Positions 32,936 through 44,302 of a stretch of DNA of 64,000 bases are shown here, piece by piece. The notes below the pieces were generated by a model. That model saw only the letters and a list, made by a program, of their open reading frames with translations, was not told where the DNA came from and ran no database searches. Position 1 is the first letter of the stretch. Each line of letters starts with the position of its first letter. The position numbers and the translations under genes were made by a program. The DNA is from Diphasiastrum complanatum (lineage: Eukaryota > Streptophyta > Lycopodiopsida > Lycopodiales > Lycopodiaceae), in assembly GCA_029204225.1 (NCBI GenBank), contig MU831827.1, positions 1 to 64,000 on the forward strand. Direction: 5' to 3'.

Positions 32936-33313
32936 GGGTCGGAAAGGGTTTCTAAGGGACACATATATAAATATGTCTATCAATGTAAATAGCCCCATTT
33001 TGGTGTCTCTATCACTCAAAAAAGTCAAAATTTGCTACCTAACATATGATTTTGTTGCTTATTACTTGACATGGCTCTATCAAGTGACTAGACTCAACAA
33101 GTAATATATTAAGACAACTCAAGTTCAACCCCTTGTCAAACCCCTATTACATGTGATGACTTAAATTTTATGTCTATGCATGGTTTTGTTGCTTATCACT
33201 CGACACGGCTCATCAAGTGATCAGACTCAACCAATCCCAAGTCTAGTATACTGAGATAGCTCATATCACATGAGATAAGGGTCGGAAAGGGTTTCTAAGG
33301 GACACATATATAA
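32936..33313 (+). repeat. Pair of identical 35-bp repeats bounding segment C
   Basis: The sequence beginning GGGTCGGAAAGGGTTTCTAA occurs at 32936-32970 and again at 33279-33313 without change, on both sides of segment C. It suggests a recent recombination or template switch. Confidence 0.85.
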
Positions 33314-33821
33314 CAGATTAATTAATACTTTATAAACTAAATAATGTTCACAACTTATATGCGCCATCAAACCACATACTGACATTTGTCATTTTTTTTA
33401 AATCACAAAATTCTCTTAAACACATGGTCATTTTGTACCAACCATATCAAATCATCTATTTGTCTTATATCAAATCAAAATACAATTAATACTCATTTGT
33501 TATTTTCAAAAAATCATCAAAATCTTCAAAAAAAACATGGTCCTCTTGTACTCAAAATATGTCATATTAATCACATGCTTTTGTCCTTATAAATTCATGT
33601 TCATATCACCCACATGCTTTTGTCCTCAAAAAATATTTATAAAATTAGAGTCAAATCATTTTTTTAGTTCCATAATTTGTCATTTTGACAAACCACTCAC
33701 CATATGACACATACCAAGCCGTAATCACGGATTTCCATGCAAAAAAAAATTGCGTGGCACTGTCACTCATGGCAAAAAAATGCGTGGCAGAGCCACGTGA
33801 CACTTGAAATCTGGAAAATGA

Positions 33822-33830
33822 ATATAAAGG
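33822..33830 (+). promoter_or_regulatory. TATA-like box of the right transposase-like gene
   Basis: AATATAAAGG lies about 520 bp before the ATG at 34346, downstream of GCGTGGCA-type palindromes at 33754-33802. The left arm has a TATA-like sequence at the mirrored position near 2311. Confidence 0.4.
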
Positions 33831-34007
33831 GGCTCATTCATTGTTTCTCCACGCTTTCTTGTGGATTTCTTGAGGCTCTCAAACTCTCACACTCAAGCTC
33901 TCACTCTCAAGCTTTCAATCTCTCATGCTCTCTTTCTCTCAATCTCTCACTCTCAATCTTTCATTTCTTTTCACTCGTCTCCACTCTTTTCTCAATCTCT
34001 TCACTCT

Positions 34008-34272
<265 letters not shown>

Positions 34273-34345
34273 TCATTTTTTCATTTTTCACATTTGATAT
34301 CTTTCCAAGTTCTTTTCACAACTTCATATCTTTCTCTCAATAGTC

Positions 34346-35483
34346 ATGTCTACTAGTGGTAGCGAAGCATCAAGGAGGAGGCCAAGATCCTCTTCCGGTG
34401 GAAGAGGACAAGTCTCGGGATCGGATTCCGATTGAGTGCGAGATTTTTATACTATGCTATCTCCTGAGGAAAGGCAAAGGATGAAAGCCCTTTGACTTTC
34501 CGAAGAGAATCCGATCAACAAGATCGTGGATTCGTTTCGACGGACATGCCGTTGGAAGAATCCACGAATATTTTCTATGACCTTGATGAGGATGGTTCCA
34601 TCATCATGGACATTAGGGGTAAGGTCGTCATCAATAGATTGCATGACCTTACTCTTGAATACTTTGGTTACGATTTGTTTAACCCTTGGGAGCAACAAGA
34701 CCAAGGGGACAAAGACAAGATACTTGATATATTGTACCGTGAGTTTCCACAACCAAATCGATTTAATGACAAATGGGCGAAGATGAGTATGTGTACGGAT
34801 ATTCGTCATAAGCGCCAATCATCAAGACGATTATGTAGTAAAGGCAAGAAGAGGCCGGGATGGGCATCTAAAAAAGATTGGAGAAAAGCTGTTTATGAAT
34901 CCAAGCATCCTAATCCCGAGCGCTTTAAGCAACAAAGAGAGGCAACTCAATCAAGGCTTAATCTTTTAGGCAAATCTCACCTTGGATTGGGAGGCAAGGC
35001 CAATATGCATGCCTAATTTGTAAGCAATTCTCTTTTAGCTAATTGCATTTCATATGTTTATTGTTTATCGATATTTTTTTTGTTTTTTTCTAATCATCGA
35101 TTTGTGTTGATGTAGGTTGAAGATTATGGGCGTAAGTATACAAATGTCGAGTACAATATTGGATAGCGCCATGGCTATAGTGCCTTGGTTGATCATCTTG
35201 CGGCACAAGGCGTACATCCAAGGGTGAATTTTTGTTACATAATTTGTATTTTCTCTTATTTTTGATACACAATTTTTTATTTCAATTTTATGACATGTGT
35301 TTGGCTAATTATTATTAATTTGTTTTGTGAATGTGTATGTAGAGGGCATCCGCTTCCTTTGTGGAAGAAAGTATGGGAGGAAACCAAGGAGAAGAAGGGA
35401 ATGAAGATGAAGGGGACGAAGGCAAAGACGAAGGACAAGATTCGGCTTCGGACAACGATGAGGGAGAAGATAGCGAAGACTAA
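34346..35483 (+). pseudogene. Ptta/En/Spm-like plant transposase, right copy
   Basis: The first exon starts at ATG 34346 with an Arg/Ser-rich N-terminus (RRRPRSSSGGRG). It runs, after a stop (TGA near 34433) and a frameshift, through DLDEDGSIIMDIRG, a REFPQPNRFNDKW block, then GWASKKDWRKAV and ERFKQQREATQSRLNLLGKSH. This W-rich, then FK...NR..GK-H pattern resembles the C-terminal half of the plant Ptta/En/Spm transposase family (PF03004). Intron-like gaps with GTAAGC / TGTAG and GTGAAT / TGTAG borders separate a second exon near 35116-35223 and an acidic last exon (about 35342-35483, Asp/Glu/Gly-rich). Stops remain in both arms at the same place in exon 2. The likely role was DNA binding or transposition within a CACTA-type element; function is lost. 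Family call by resemblance, moderate certainty. Confidence 0.55.
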
Positions 35484-35752
35484 GAAGCCTATAATTACTT
35501 CTTAGATTTGATGTATTTTTATTATTTGCAAAAGTAGGCATCAAAGCTCTTTTTATGAAGTAGATGCGAATATGTATACTTTTTTGAATTATGAATATAA
35601 ACTTTTGTATTTGATCATCTCTATCTCATTATGTATGGAATGATTGTTTATTGTTTATTTTTTTCTATTTCATCTTGCATAAATTTGTTGTAAATATTTA
35701 CAAACAATAAAAAACTAACAAAACATCAATTTAAGATGATAAAAACATACCT

Positions 35753-36187
35753 CATCTATTGTTTGGATGATTTTTAATTCCTTCTAAGATGCATCTCTTT
35801 TTTTCTCTATAAACACAAACAACGAAACCAAATCATTGTTAGATTACAAACCAATCAACAAAATGATAATTATTAGAATACAGATTATAGATACATTGTT
35901 AAATTAAAAATCATTAATCATTATTACATCAATCTCACCATGTTCAAGATACTATGAAAATGCACTTTATGACTCAAATGTAATCTATCAAAATTTAGAA
36001 TGCATAATATATCTCATGAATAAACAATGAAAGACTAACAAACAAAATTGTCTCTCACTCTCTCTCTCTTTCTCTCTCTCTCCCTCTCTCAAAAGCTTTT
36101 CTTCAAAATTTAGAATGCCTAACATACCTTATGCATTTGCTTGGATTGTCTCATTTCCTTCAAAATTGCATAGCTTTCTTCTACAAA
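35753..36187 (-). other. Exon-like cassettes, right arm
   Basis: Minus-strand counterparts of the cassettes at 425-480 and 199-251 lie at about 35753-35808 and 36127-36185, with the same splice-site-like borders (donor GTATGT, acceptor ending in AG). Conservation in both arms argues the structure is older than the duplication. Confidence 0.35.
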
Positions 36188-36261
36188 AGCCAACAATAAA
36201 CAATTATTCACTAACCAATCAATAAACAAATCAATAAACAATGAAAAACTAACAAACAAAG

Positions 36262-36263
<2 letters not shown>

Positions 36264-36333
<70 letters not shown>
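36264..36333. repeat. (CT)n microsatellite
   Basis: About 35 CT units, ending in a C run. It mirrors 61-117 at the left edge. Confidence 0.95.
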
Positions 36334-36336
<3 letters not shown>

Positions 36337-36429
36337 CCCCCCAAAGCTCTTCTTCATGAAATTCATTTTGGAAATGCAGTCGAGGCCCCCACTTTTTTCA
36401 TTTCGCGGGTTTTTTTTTTGTTGATATAT

Positions 36430-36830
36430 TTTTGCGTGGCAGTGCCATGCCCTAAAAAAAAATTGAAAAAAAGTTTGGCACGGCGTGGCAGAATTGCACT
36501 TGCTAGAAAAATTTGCCATGCGTGGCAAACTTCAGAAACTTTTTTAAAATTATTGCCACGCGTGGCAAATTTTGGCATTCCGAAAAAAAATTGCCACGCG
36601 TGGCAATTTTCTATATTTTTTTAATCATGGCAGTGCCACGCGTGGCATTACCACGCGTGGCAGTTCCACGTGGATTTAAAATTTTAATCTATCCGAGCCC
36701 CCTCCCCCCCAATCTGTTCGGAAGAAGAGCCGACGATGGAAAACTTAGGCGGCGTGGCAGTGCCACGTGTCCATTGCCACACAGTTTGCCACGCAATTGC
36801 CACGGACATTGCCACGCGAGGGTCATTGGA
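36430..36830. repeat. Array of TGCCACGCGTGGCA palindromes
   Basis: At least eight perfect or near-perfect copies of a palindrome centred on ACGCGT lie in 400 bp. Clear ones are at 36511-36528 (one mismatch), 36553-36568, 36591-36606, 36633-36646 and about 36649-36661, with more half-sites (CGTGGCAGTGCCACG) at 36750-36765 and beyond. A few diverged copies also occur upstream of the transposase-like gene in both arms (2340-2400, 33750-33800). This looks like a subterminal array of transposase-binding sites. Confidence 0.8.
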
Positions 36831-36980
36831 TCAAATCTGGTCCCCTTCTTATGTGCGTGGCAATGGGCCTATATTTGTAGTTGTGCTAAATGCAGATCTA
36901 ACACTATTCATGCCACAACAAGATGCCTAATGCAAGCTAACCATCCAACAAACATGCTACAAACTGAAAAATTGGTGTAG

Positions 36981-36999
36981 CTCTCCGGCAACGGTGCCA
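36981..36999 (-). other. Primer-binding site of an LTR element
   Basis: On the minus strand TGGCACCGTTGCCGGAGAG follows the LTR at 37004-37751 with a four-base gap. It closely resembles the TGGCGCCGTTGCCGG primer site of many plant Gypsy-type elements. The internal domain that should follow is missing. Confidence 0.75.
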
Positions 37000-37003
37000 A
37001 AAT

Positions 37004-37751
37004 TATAGTGGGTTTCTTTCCTTGCCTATCCTCAATCCAAGATCTAATCAATCTAGCATCAAGGAGATGAAGTTAGTTGTCACGCGTAGATTCATTCTGA
37101 TGAGAGCGATAGTATAGATCAGATCTCACCATGAATGGAAGATTCACATCTAACCCTAACATCCATTAATCTTGAGCATTAACACTACATCCATTAACAC
37201 TAGATCCACAACAAAATAACTTACTCTTTCTCTCTCTCTCTCTCTTTCTCCCTCATAAAAAGTATAATAACATGCAATCCCAATAACAATCAAATCCAAC
37301 AATCAGCAAAACACAAATAAAGCATGAGAGATGGAGGAAAATGATAGAGAGCAAGGACATTCATCAATCCATTTCACAAGAGAACGAATCTGCGTTATTG
37401 AAATGAAGAATGAACATGTGTAGGAACTCGAGTTGGTCCCTTTTTATAGTAGAGAGGAGGACCCTGGCCTCTGAATCCTATTGGTCCATTTTTGCCTCTC
37501 TAATTATTCAAATTTAACAAAGAGTGTGAACCATCCAAATTGGAGGGAAACCCAACTTTATTTACTAACTTGACATTTAGGCCCTGCGACATTAAAAGTC
37601 CCGCAAAAAGGTCTAAAGTTCTTTTATTGACTTGTAACTAATCAAATAACTATGTGATCATCGGGTTGGACTTTACACAAGCAGGGTGCCAAATCCCTCT
37701 CACTCATTAACTAGGGTTAGGATTGCCTTGGGATCTGCAAACCCTCCAACA
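37004..37751 (-). repeat. LTR of family T (minus orientation), 748 bp
   Basis: It is the inverted copy of the solo LTR at 39168-39924 (ends TATAGTGGG and CCTCCAACA on the plus strand). It contains a TATA box complement near 37438. It interrupts the Gypsy-3 5' LTR, whose 3' part resumes at 37752. Confidence 0.8.
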
Positions 37752-37885
37752 ATGCTATTGGTGTGATCCCTCATTCCTCTTTGAGTGATTGATCCAGAGC
37801 TTGGGGGCTAGATCCGTTCGATCTAGGTTTGGTTGGGTTGGTTTGTCCACAATCAGGTTCCCTTGTGTTGCTTGTGACTGGCCAT

Positions 37886-38872
37886 CTTACCAAATTGACT
37901 ATGTTTATTTGGGTAAAGACCAAGTAATCAGAGTATCTATTTTGGCTTAACAGATTACCAAAGTGACATTACGAACATTCATGATTCGAAGTGCGTTGGT
38001 CACTTTTGGTTGGCCGTATTTGCTAAACTAGAGATGACTCTGAACTTAAAGTTTTTCTAATCATTGGTAGTACCTTTTTTTATTGAGTATAGGACAAAAA
38101 TCCGATGAATTATGATTGACGAATTGTAGTTCAGATTCTAGTTATACTTGGTCGTTTAAAGGAAGGATTACTCGCATGATCAGAAGATTAGTTAAAATAT
38201 GTATTCATATTTTAGCAATCTCCTCGGAGAGGATGTTATCCTGGATGGAGATTGAGTTATAGTAAGCATTTGGTTACCGGTTACAACCCGTTTATGCTCA
38301 TGTACGGATTTGAGCTAAGGCACCCATCGCGGTCGAGACTCGGTCGATCAAGTTTTAGAAAGTAGCAGATTTCCTACTTGATATGTAGGAAATACTATGG
38401 ATTGCACGTGAGAATGTCTAGTGTACCCAGGATGGGGACTGACATTATGCCAGTCTGAAAAGATCACTGAGAGACTTCCAAGTGAGGTATTGGGTATTTT
38501 TTGAAAATCCAAAAGGATTCGAGTGTAATGCATACTAACAACCATTATAAGTTGTCCCCTAGATATAGAGGACCGTTTAAGATCTTGAAAGAGATCGGAT
38601 CCTTAGCTTACCAATTGGAACCCCAGAAGGATCGCAAGTGCTTCCCGTATTTCACATGAGCCGTCTCTAGAAGAGTCTACGTGAAGGAGAGTATCTGGAG
38701 ATCAATTAGACCTGCTGGATGAATCATTGAAAAATCGTATAGTTACCGAGCATCTGGTTCGATGGAAGGGAATACGGACGATGACGATTCTTGGGAACAG
38801 GAAGGAAGCTTAAGGAGAAACTTTCCTAGTTTTAAGTTTTGAAGATAGAACTTGAATAAGGGGGGAAGAATG
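37886..38872 (+). pseudogene. Gypsy-3 integrase C-terminal remnant
   Basis: From about 38280 the frames recover GYNPFMLMYGFELRHPS, VADFLLDM, a VFHMSRL piece and a C-terminal chromodomain-like ending (VTEHLVRWKGIRTDDDSWEQE). These are the characteristic last blocks of a Gypsy integrase. Many stops and shifts interrupt them. The earlier integrase core, RNase H, RT and gag are deleted. It is related to, but not the same as, Gypsy-2 at 42316-43824. Confidence 0.75.
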
Positions 38873-40130
38873 TCATGCCCATGACTGGTCTCAAGTAGCA
38901 TGTCCACACTTGGGACCGGTAGACCAACAACCCGTAAGTTAATTGTGACTATAAGGGAATTGGGGCCCTTATGTGTACATAATCATAATTAATGGTTGTA
39001 GGCCTAAACACTTGATGGTGGATTTGTATGGGTCTATCAATGAGTCACTGAGGAACTGGATGATGTGGCTCAGATAGGCTGCAGAGGTGTCTAGTGAGGT
39101 GTCACAGTGCACTACGAGTGGTGCAAGGGCCTTGGAGGGTAAGTATACCTATTGGGCTCTCACTAGTTGTTGGAGGGTTTGCGGATCCCAAGGAAACCCT
39201 AACCCTAGGTAATAAGTGAGAGGGATTTGGCACCTGCGTATGTAAGTCCAACCCAATGATCACATAGTTATTTGATTAATTAGAATGTTAATAAAAGGAC
39301 TTTAGGCCTTTTTGCGAAACTTTTAATGTCGCAGGGCCTAAATGTCAAGTTAGTGAATAAAGTTGGGTTTCCCTCCAATTTTGATGGTTCCCACACTTTT
39401 TTAAATTTGAATAAAAAGAGAGGCAAGACTGGACCAATAGGATTCAAAGGCCAGGGTCCTCCTCTCTACTATAAAAAAGGACCAACTCAAGTTGTTCCTC
39501 ATGTCCATTTCCTCATTTCAATAAAGCAGATTGGTTCTCTTTAGAAATGGATTGATGAATGTCCTTGGTCTTCCTCTCTTCTCCTCCATTTCTCATGCTT
39601 TCTTTGGATTTTGCTAATTGTTGGATCTGATCATTATTGGGATTGCTATTTCTTATGCTTTTTGTGAGAGAGAAAGGGAGAGAGAGAAGAGTAGGTTTCT
39701 ATCATTGTTTTTGATTTAGGGTTAATGGAAGTAGGGTTAATGGATGTAGTGTTAATGCTTAGTGTTAATGGATGTTAGTGCTAGATCCTCCATTCATGTT
39801 GAAATCTGAACTATACTATCGCTCTCATGGGAACGAACCTACGCGTGACAACTAACTCTGTCTCTTTGATGCTAGATTGACTAGATCTTGGATTCAGGTT
39901 AGGCAAGGGAAGAAACCCACTACACTAGTGTATGCTTGATAGCATGATCGGTGGCAGGATGTTGCTGGTGTGATGTCTCATTCCTCTCTGAATGATTGAT
40001 CCATAGCTTGGGAGCTAGATCTATTCTATCTAGGTTTGGTTGGGTTGATCCACCATCAGGTTCCCTTGTGTTGCTTGTGATTGGCATGCTTAGAATAGGA
40101 TCCTTGGATTGAGGACTTTATACTTCAAAT
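38873..40130 (+). repeat. Gypsy-3 3' LTR with nested solo LTR
   Basis: It starts TGTCATGCCCATGAC after the polypurine tract; its end near 40130 is decayed. It is homologous to the reverse complement of the solo LTR at 45192-45671. The segment 39168-39924 is a foreign insertion. Confidence 0.75.
39168..39924 (+). mobile_element. Solo LTR of family T, 757 bp, TSD CTAGT
   Basis: It begins TGTTGGAGG and ends ACTACA, flanked by CTAGT at 39163-39167 and 39925-39929. The relative at 45192-45671 shows the empty site with a single CTAGT. It contains a TATA box (CTATAAAAAAGG near 39469). It has no internal domain, so it arose by LTR-LTR recombination. Confidence 0.88.
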
Positions 40131-41078
40131 GTAGGAACTTCAAACTGTGTTCACTAGTTCCTTTGAGATGTAGAGGCTCAAATACTTCAATGAACAATAA
40201 TATAACATGTTCAAATGCCGACCAAAGGCTCAAATAGTTGGCACTTATAACTGCCTATGAGCTCGAACATTATCCTTAGTACAAGACAACCCATAGATAT
40301 TTCTTCAACAACATAAATAAGTGACAACTCCACCAAGTATTGAATCAATTAATAAAACCACTGACTTTCTAGCAGAATTGTCAATAAAATTGACCATTAT
40401 AAAATGCAGTGTATCACACATGAGCACTCGTCGATCATTTCGATGTTGATGACTTCGATGACTTAGACTTTGACTTCGGGGAATGTGAGCTTTGGTGACT
40501 TTGCGAGTTGACTACAAGTGAGTACTTGCAGTTTCCTTCGGTTTGCCTTGGCTTCGTAATGGACGACTATTCGAATCCAGACAGATAGCGATGGCCATGT
40601 GCCTTCCTAGTGCAGATGTGTCTTTTCTCTCAATTGACACTAATTACCAACTACTAGAAACTTACAGATTCGGATGTCAGACAAACAAACATTCGACCAT
40701 CAGACAAATATTTGATCTACCAAAGAAATGTTTGAGTTGACCATTCAACATTCACATTGATGTATGTGGCAGGAGACTGGCCATGTGTACAAGGCTGGAC
40801 ATAGGCCAGAATGTACGTCATCTTCCTAATGAAGTTTGAAGCCTGTCTTTAAGCTATTAAAGGATAACTTTTTGAAGAATTGGTGATGTGAAGTTCCCAC
40901 CATATTAGTAAAACACCATAACTACTTTCTCTAGAATGTATGTTTATTTCCAGGTGGCAGAGGCAACGTTTCACACCAAACTCTCTCTACATGATAGCAA
41001 ACCATTGGATACCTCACAAACATGACGTTTCAGATCTTCTGGGCGTTCTGCCTGCTACCTTAAGCATATATATAGCAG
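40131..41078. other. Unassigned region
   Basis: No coding frame or terminal motif that I can support. Gene-like open frames here are short and of random composition. Confidence 0.3.
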
Positions 41079-41219
41079 AGTCTTTATGACTTAAAGCAAG
41101 CACCAAGATCATGGTATTCAAGACTCAACAACTTTCTACTCTCAGTAGGATTTGTGCTTAGTGACTATGATCCTTCTATGTACTTAGAGTTTGATGCTAG
41201 TAATATTGTCATTCTTCTT
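41079..41219 (+). pseudogene. Copia reverse transcriptase fragment
   Basis: SLYDLKQAPRSWYSRLNNFLL, then SDYDPSMYLEF and IVILL: the RT stretch just before the YVDD motif. It is very close to Copia-5 (62750-62870 on the other strand). It stops before YVDD, where Gypsy-2-side sequence begins. Confidence 0.85.
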
Positions 41220-41222
41220 TTT

Positions 41223-42299
41223 ACAAGTAGAGGTTAGGAGGTCCTCCAAATCCAAGGTAGAGCCTCCAAATGTCTTCCAAGCAACCTGCAAGCTTCAAGA
41301 TGCTTCCCAACTCCAAGCTAGGATGCCTCCACCTGCAAGTAAGGATCTGCAAGCCTCCAAGAATCTCTCCTCCACCTGTGTCCCTACTCTTTGAACACAA
41401 AGATAGATAACACGCTGGCCTCAAGTATTCACCACCCAACCATAGCTAGATCCAAGCTCCAAGCAAGACCAATCTAGCACCCCCTTGCTAACCATAAACA
41501 AATCACAAGCATACCACAACACTCCATAGCATACTCAAGATCCAAACCCTACTTATGTCCCATACCATAAGCAAGATCCAAACCTCAAGCATACTACCAC
41601 AAGAAAGCACTCTACACACTAGTAGCAACACTAGAGCATAAGCCAAGCAAACAAGAGAGATCTCCCCTCCACAATGGGCGCCCTACTACTCTCATATAGA
41701 TGGCCCATGGACCCCCTAATGCACTATGGAGTTCCATGCTCATCCAATGAGAGAGAGAGAAGCCTAGGAGAGTTAAAGAATCTCCAAGAGCCTCCATAGG
41801 CTTATGGAATGTCAGGAGACTCCTTCCATAACCTATGACTCTTTGAATGCCTTTCTTGTGGGAGTTGGGGACTCAATGGACACTTTAGAAGGGCGCTCTC
41901 CTACTAGGTCCCATTGCCCAAGTTGTGCAAGTATACTTTGGTCCTAGACCAATAAAGTGATATGGTTCAAGGTTGAGGCCCAAGGTTTAGAAAAATAGTT
42001 ATCCAATGACTTTCTAACACCTCACTAGGTTCCATACCTCCATCCAAGGCATAGACACCTACCTGCCCTTAATCAAGGACACTAGTACCTTAATCTAAGG
42101 CACCTACCCTTAATAGTAAGGGTACCCCTTATCCAAGGGTCACGTGACCACCCCATACCTCCAACTAAGGTATAGTCACTTGCCTGTCCTTATCCAAGGG
42201 CACATACCCTTAATCCTAAGGGTACCTTGCCATATAGCCTCCAACACTAAATGGACTATTAGGGGTCTGAAGTACTGCTAGTTACATAGGTATGTAACA
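41223..42299 (-). repeat. Gypsy-2 3' LTR (left edge uncertain)
   Basis: On the minus strand a polypurine run (AGGGGGAAGGA) precedes TGTTACATACC, so the LTR starts at 42299 and extends leftwards. Inside, a roughly 125-bp segment (CCATACCTCCA-C-AAGG-ATAG) is repeated near 42032 and 42157. No matching 5' LTR is in the window. Confidence 0.55.
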
Positions 42300-42315
42300 T
42301 TCCTTCCCCCTAAAC

Positions 42316-43824
42316 TTAAATTTTTCCTTGTAGGGAAAAAATTGGAAAATTCTTTTGGAGATCAGCATCCTTTTCCCAGGTATTCTCCTCTTCTGATTTG
42401 CCCCTCCACCTGACTAAAAATTCCCGAAGCAGTCTACTCCGTAGAGTTCTCTGCCGGCTATTAACAATCGCCTCGGGTTCAGGTGGTCCACTCATGGACT
42501 CATCACGAAGAAGTTCCACTAGATCTTCCATAGGGACTAGGGTCTCCCCAACCCCCAACGAGAGTTTCAACTTACTAACGTGGAAAACAGGATGAATTCC
42601 AACATTAGTTGGAAGTTCTAGTTTGTATGCGACCTTGTTTATCACTTGGATAACCTTAAAAGGATCGCAATACCTAGGTGCCAACTTTGCACACTTAATA
42701 GTTTTCAAGCCCCTAGAGTGACTAGGGACTCTCAAAAACACCTAGTCGTTGACCATGAATACCTTGTGCTTCTGAGATAGATCAGCATAGTGCCTTGCCC
42801 TGTCCTGGGCACTTCTTATGCTATCTTTAGCCAGCTGTAACATTTCTTGCATATCCGTAAGGAAATCAGCTGCAGCTTGCACCCGTAGGTTTTTCATGCC
42901 AACACTAATTGGTGATCGAGGTTGAAAACCATACATAAGCATGAAAGGGCTGAATCTGGTTGCTGAATGTTTTGCACTGTTATATGCAAATTTCACCAGT
43001 GGAAGGTACTGTTCCCAATCAGATTGCCGATGGCCCACATATGCTCGAAGCATATCCTCCATCGTCTAATTGGTCCTTTCCGTTTGACCGTCTGATTCCG
43101 GATGATCTGTAGAACTTAAACTTAAAGTTGTTTCCAACTTTTCAAATACTGCTTGCCAAAAATTCCCAGTGAATTTTGGGTCATGGTCACTGACAATATC
43201 GCAAGGCAGCCCGTACAGTCGAAAAAGCTTCTCAACAAACAGTTGAGCTAGTTCTGAAGCTTTAACAGTAGTTTTCGTTGGGATAAATTGAGCAAACTTC
43301 GTAAGTCTGTCAACAATGACCCAAACCGAATCGTGGCCCTTCCCTGTACGTGGAAGCCCGACCACAAAATCCATAGATATACTTTCCCACTTTTTGGTAG
43401 GAATATCTAAAGGATGTAATAGGCCACTAGCTTTTAGCCTCTCTGCTTTATTTAACTGGCACTTAGTACATTTAAGTACATAGGCCTCTACCTGAATTTT
43501 CATCTTAGGCCACCAAAATTGCCTTCGAACTAAGTCAAGTGTTCTTTGTATACCCGGATGTCCTGCGCATGGACTATCATGACACTCATGCAAGATTTGG
43601 GCCCTTACAGTGTCATTCTTCGGTACACACACCTTTCCTTTACGAAACAAAATCCTGTTTTGAATTAGGAAATCCGTTTCAGTCTTTCCCTGATTCGAGG
43701 AATCTTGCAACCCTGAATCGACCCCCGAAAGTACTTGTTGCCAATACTTTCCAAAAAAAGGATCGGACTCATGTAGTCCTTGAAGAGACTGAAACAACTC
43801 CAGTTCTATAACAGTAAAGCACAA
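42316..43824 (-). pseudogene. Gypsy-2 integrase and chromodomain with two TAG stops
   Basis: One continuous minus-strand frame carries the integrase HHCC module (HECHDSPCAGHPG...CTKCQLNK), the core with SMDFVVGLP, VSDHDPKF and HPESDGQTERTN, then the post-core blocks (FAYNSAKHSAT, FMLMYGF) and a C-terminal chromodomain-like REFLVRWRGKSEEENTWE. Only two stops interrupt it, TAG at 43066-43068 and TAG at 42742-42744, with no frameshift. In the core, SDRD is changed to SDHD and PQTDG to PESDG. The RT and RNase H side is missing; the frame begins near 43824. It belongs to the chromovirus type, distinct in sequence from Gypsy-1. Confidence 0.88.
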
Positions 43825-44302
43825 CTGATTAATAACCGGTAACCGTGTGATGGACTCAAGGCCGCATGAAGCATGACATCATCGGCATCACCACCACAAT
43901 AAGAGTCATCGTTGAGGCGAGTCCTCCTACGATCTCTCTTTTCCCTGTTGAGTTGTTGGGAAGAGGCACTGGCATTATAGTGTGCGGGGGTGGGTCGACT
44001 CATGCCAAATAGACCCTCATGAAAGTGGGGAACACCTCGGTCAGAGGGTTGTGGGGAATGGATCTCCTCAAAACGAGAAGATGTGGACAACCTACCTGAA
44101 CTTCGTGCATCCCAACAAGCTCGTAGTCTCTCCATGATCCTACGCCTACACGCAAGGGGGACATCCCATCCATATAACTGAGGAACTCATCGTCACTCAT
44201 GGATGAAAAACGGGATGACCAGCGACTGCAGCCAGATCCGTGACTTGGAGATGTGTCATGAGACATTGAGGATACGATTGGGATAATCTCTGCAAGCAAC
44301 AA
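43825..44302 (-). other. Minus-strand open frames of unknown nature
   Basis: Two overlapping frames (44302-44000 and 44135-43806) join plausibly by a frameshift around MDGMSPL. The reading is Ser/Arg/Asp-rich (MSDDEFLSYMDGMS, RREKRDRRRTRLNDDS), like the N-terminal leader of a plant transposase or gag, but has no diagnostic motif. It could equally be chance. Confidence 0.3.

Larger units (their letters stand above)
37752..40130 (+). mobile_element. Gypsy-3, decayed LTR retrotransposon
   Basis: It consists of the end of a 5' LTR (37752-about 37885, matching 39965-40090), a degenerate integrase remnant, a polypurine tract (AAGGGGGGAAGA, 38861-38872) and a 3' LTR from 38873. Both LTRs carry insertions of a second LTR family. 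Confidence 0.75.

Noticed and set aside
32561-32992. 143-aa frame in the right arm
   Set aside because: It runs across the junction of the unique stretch into arm sequence and the composition is low-complexity; there is no coding evidence.
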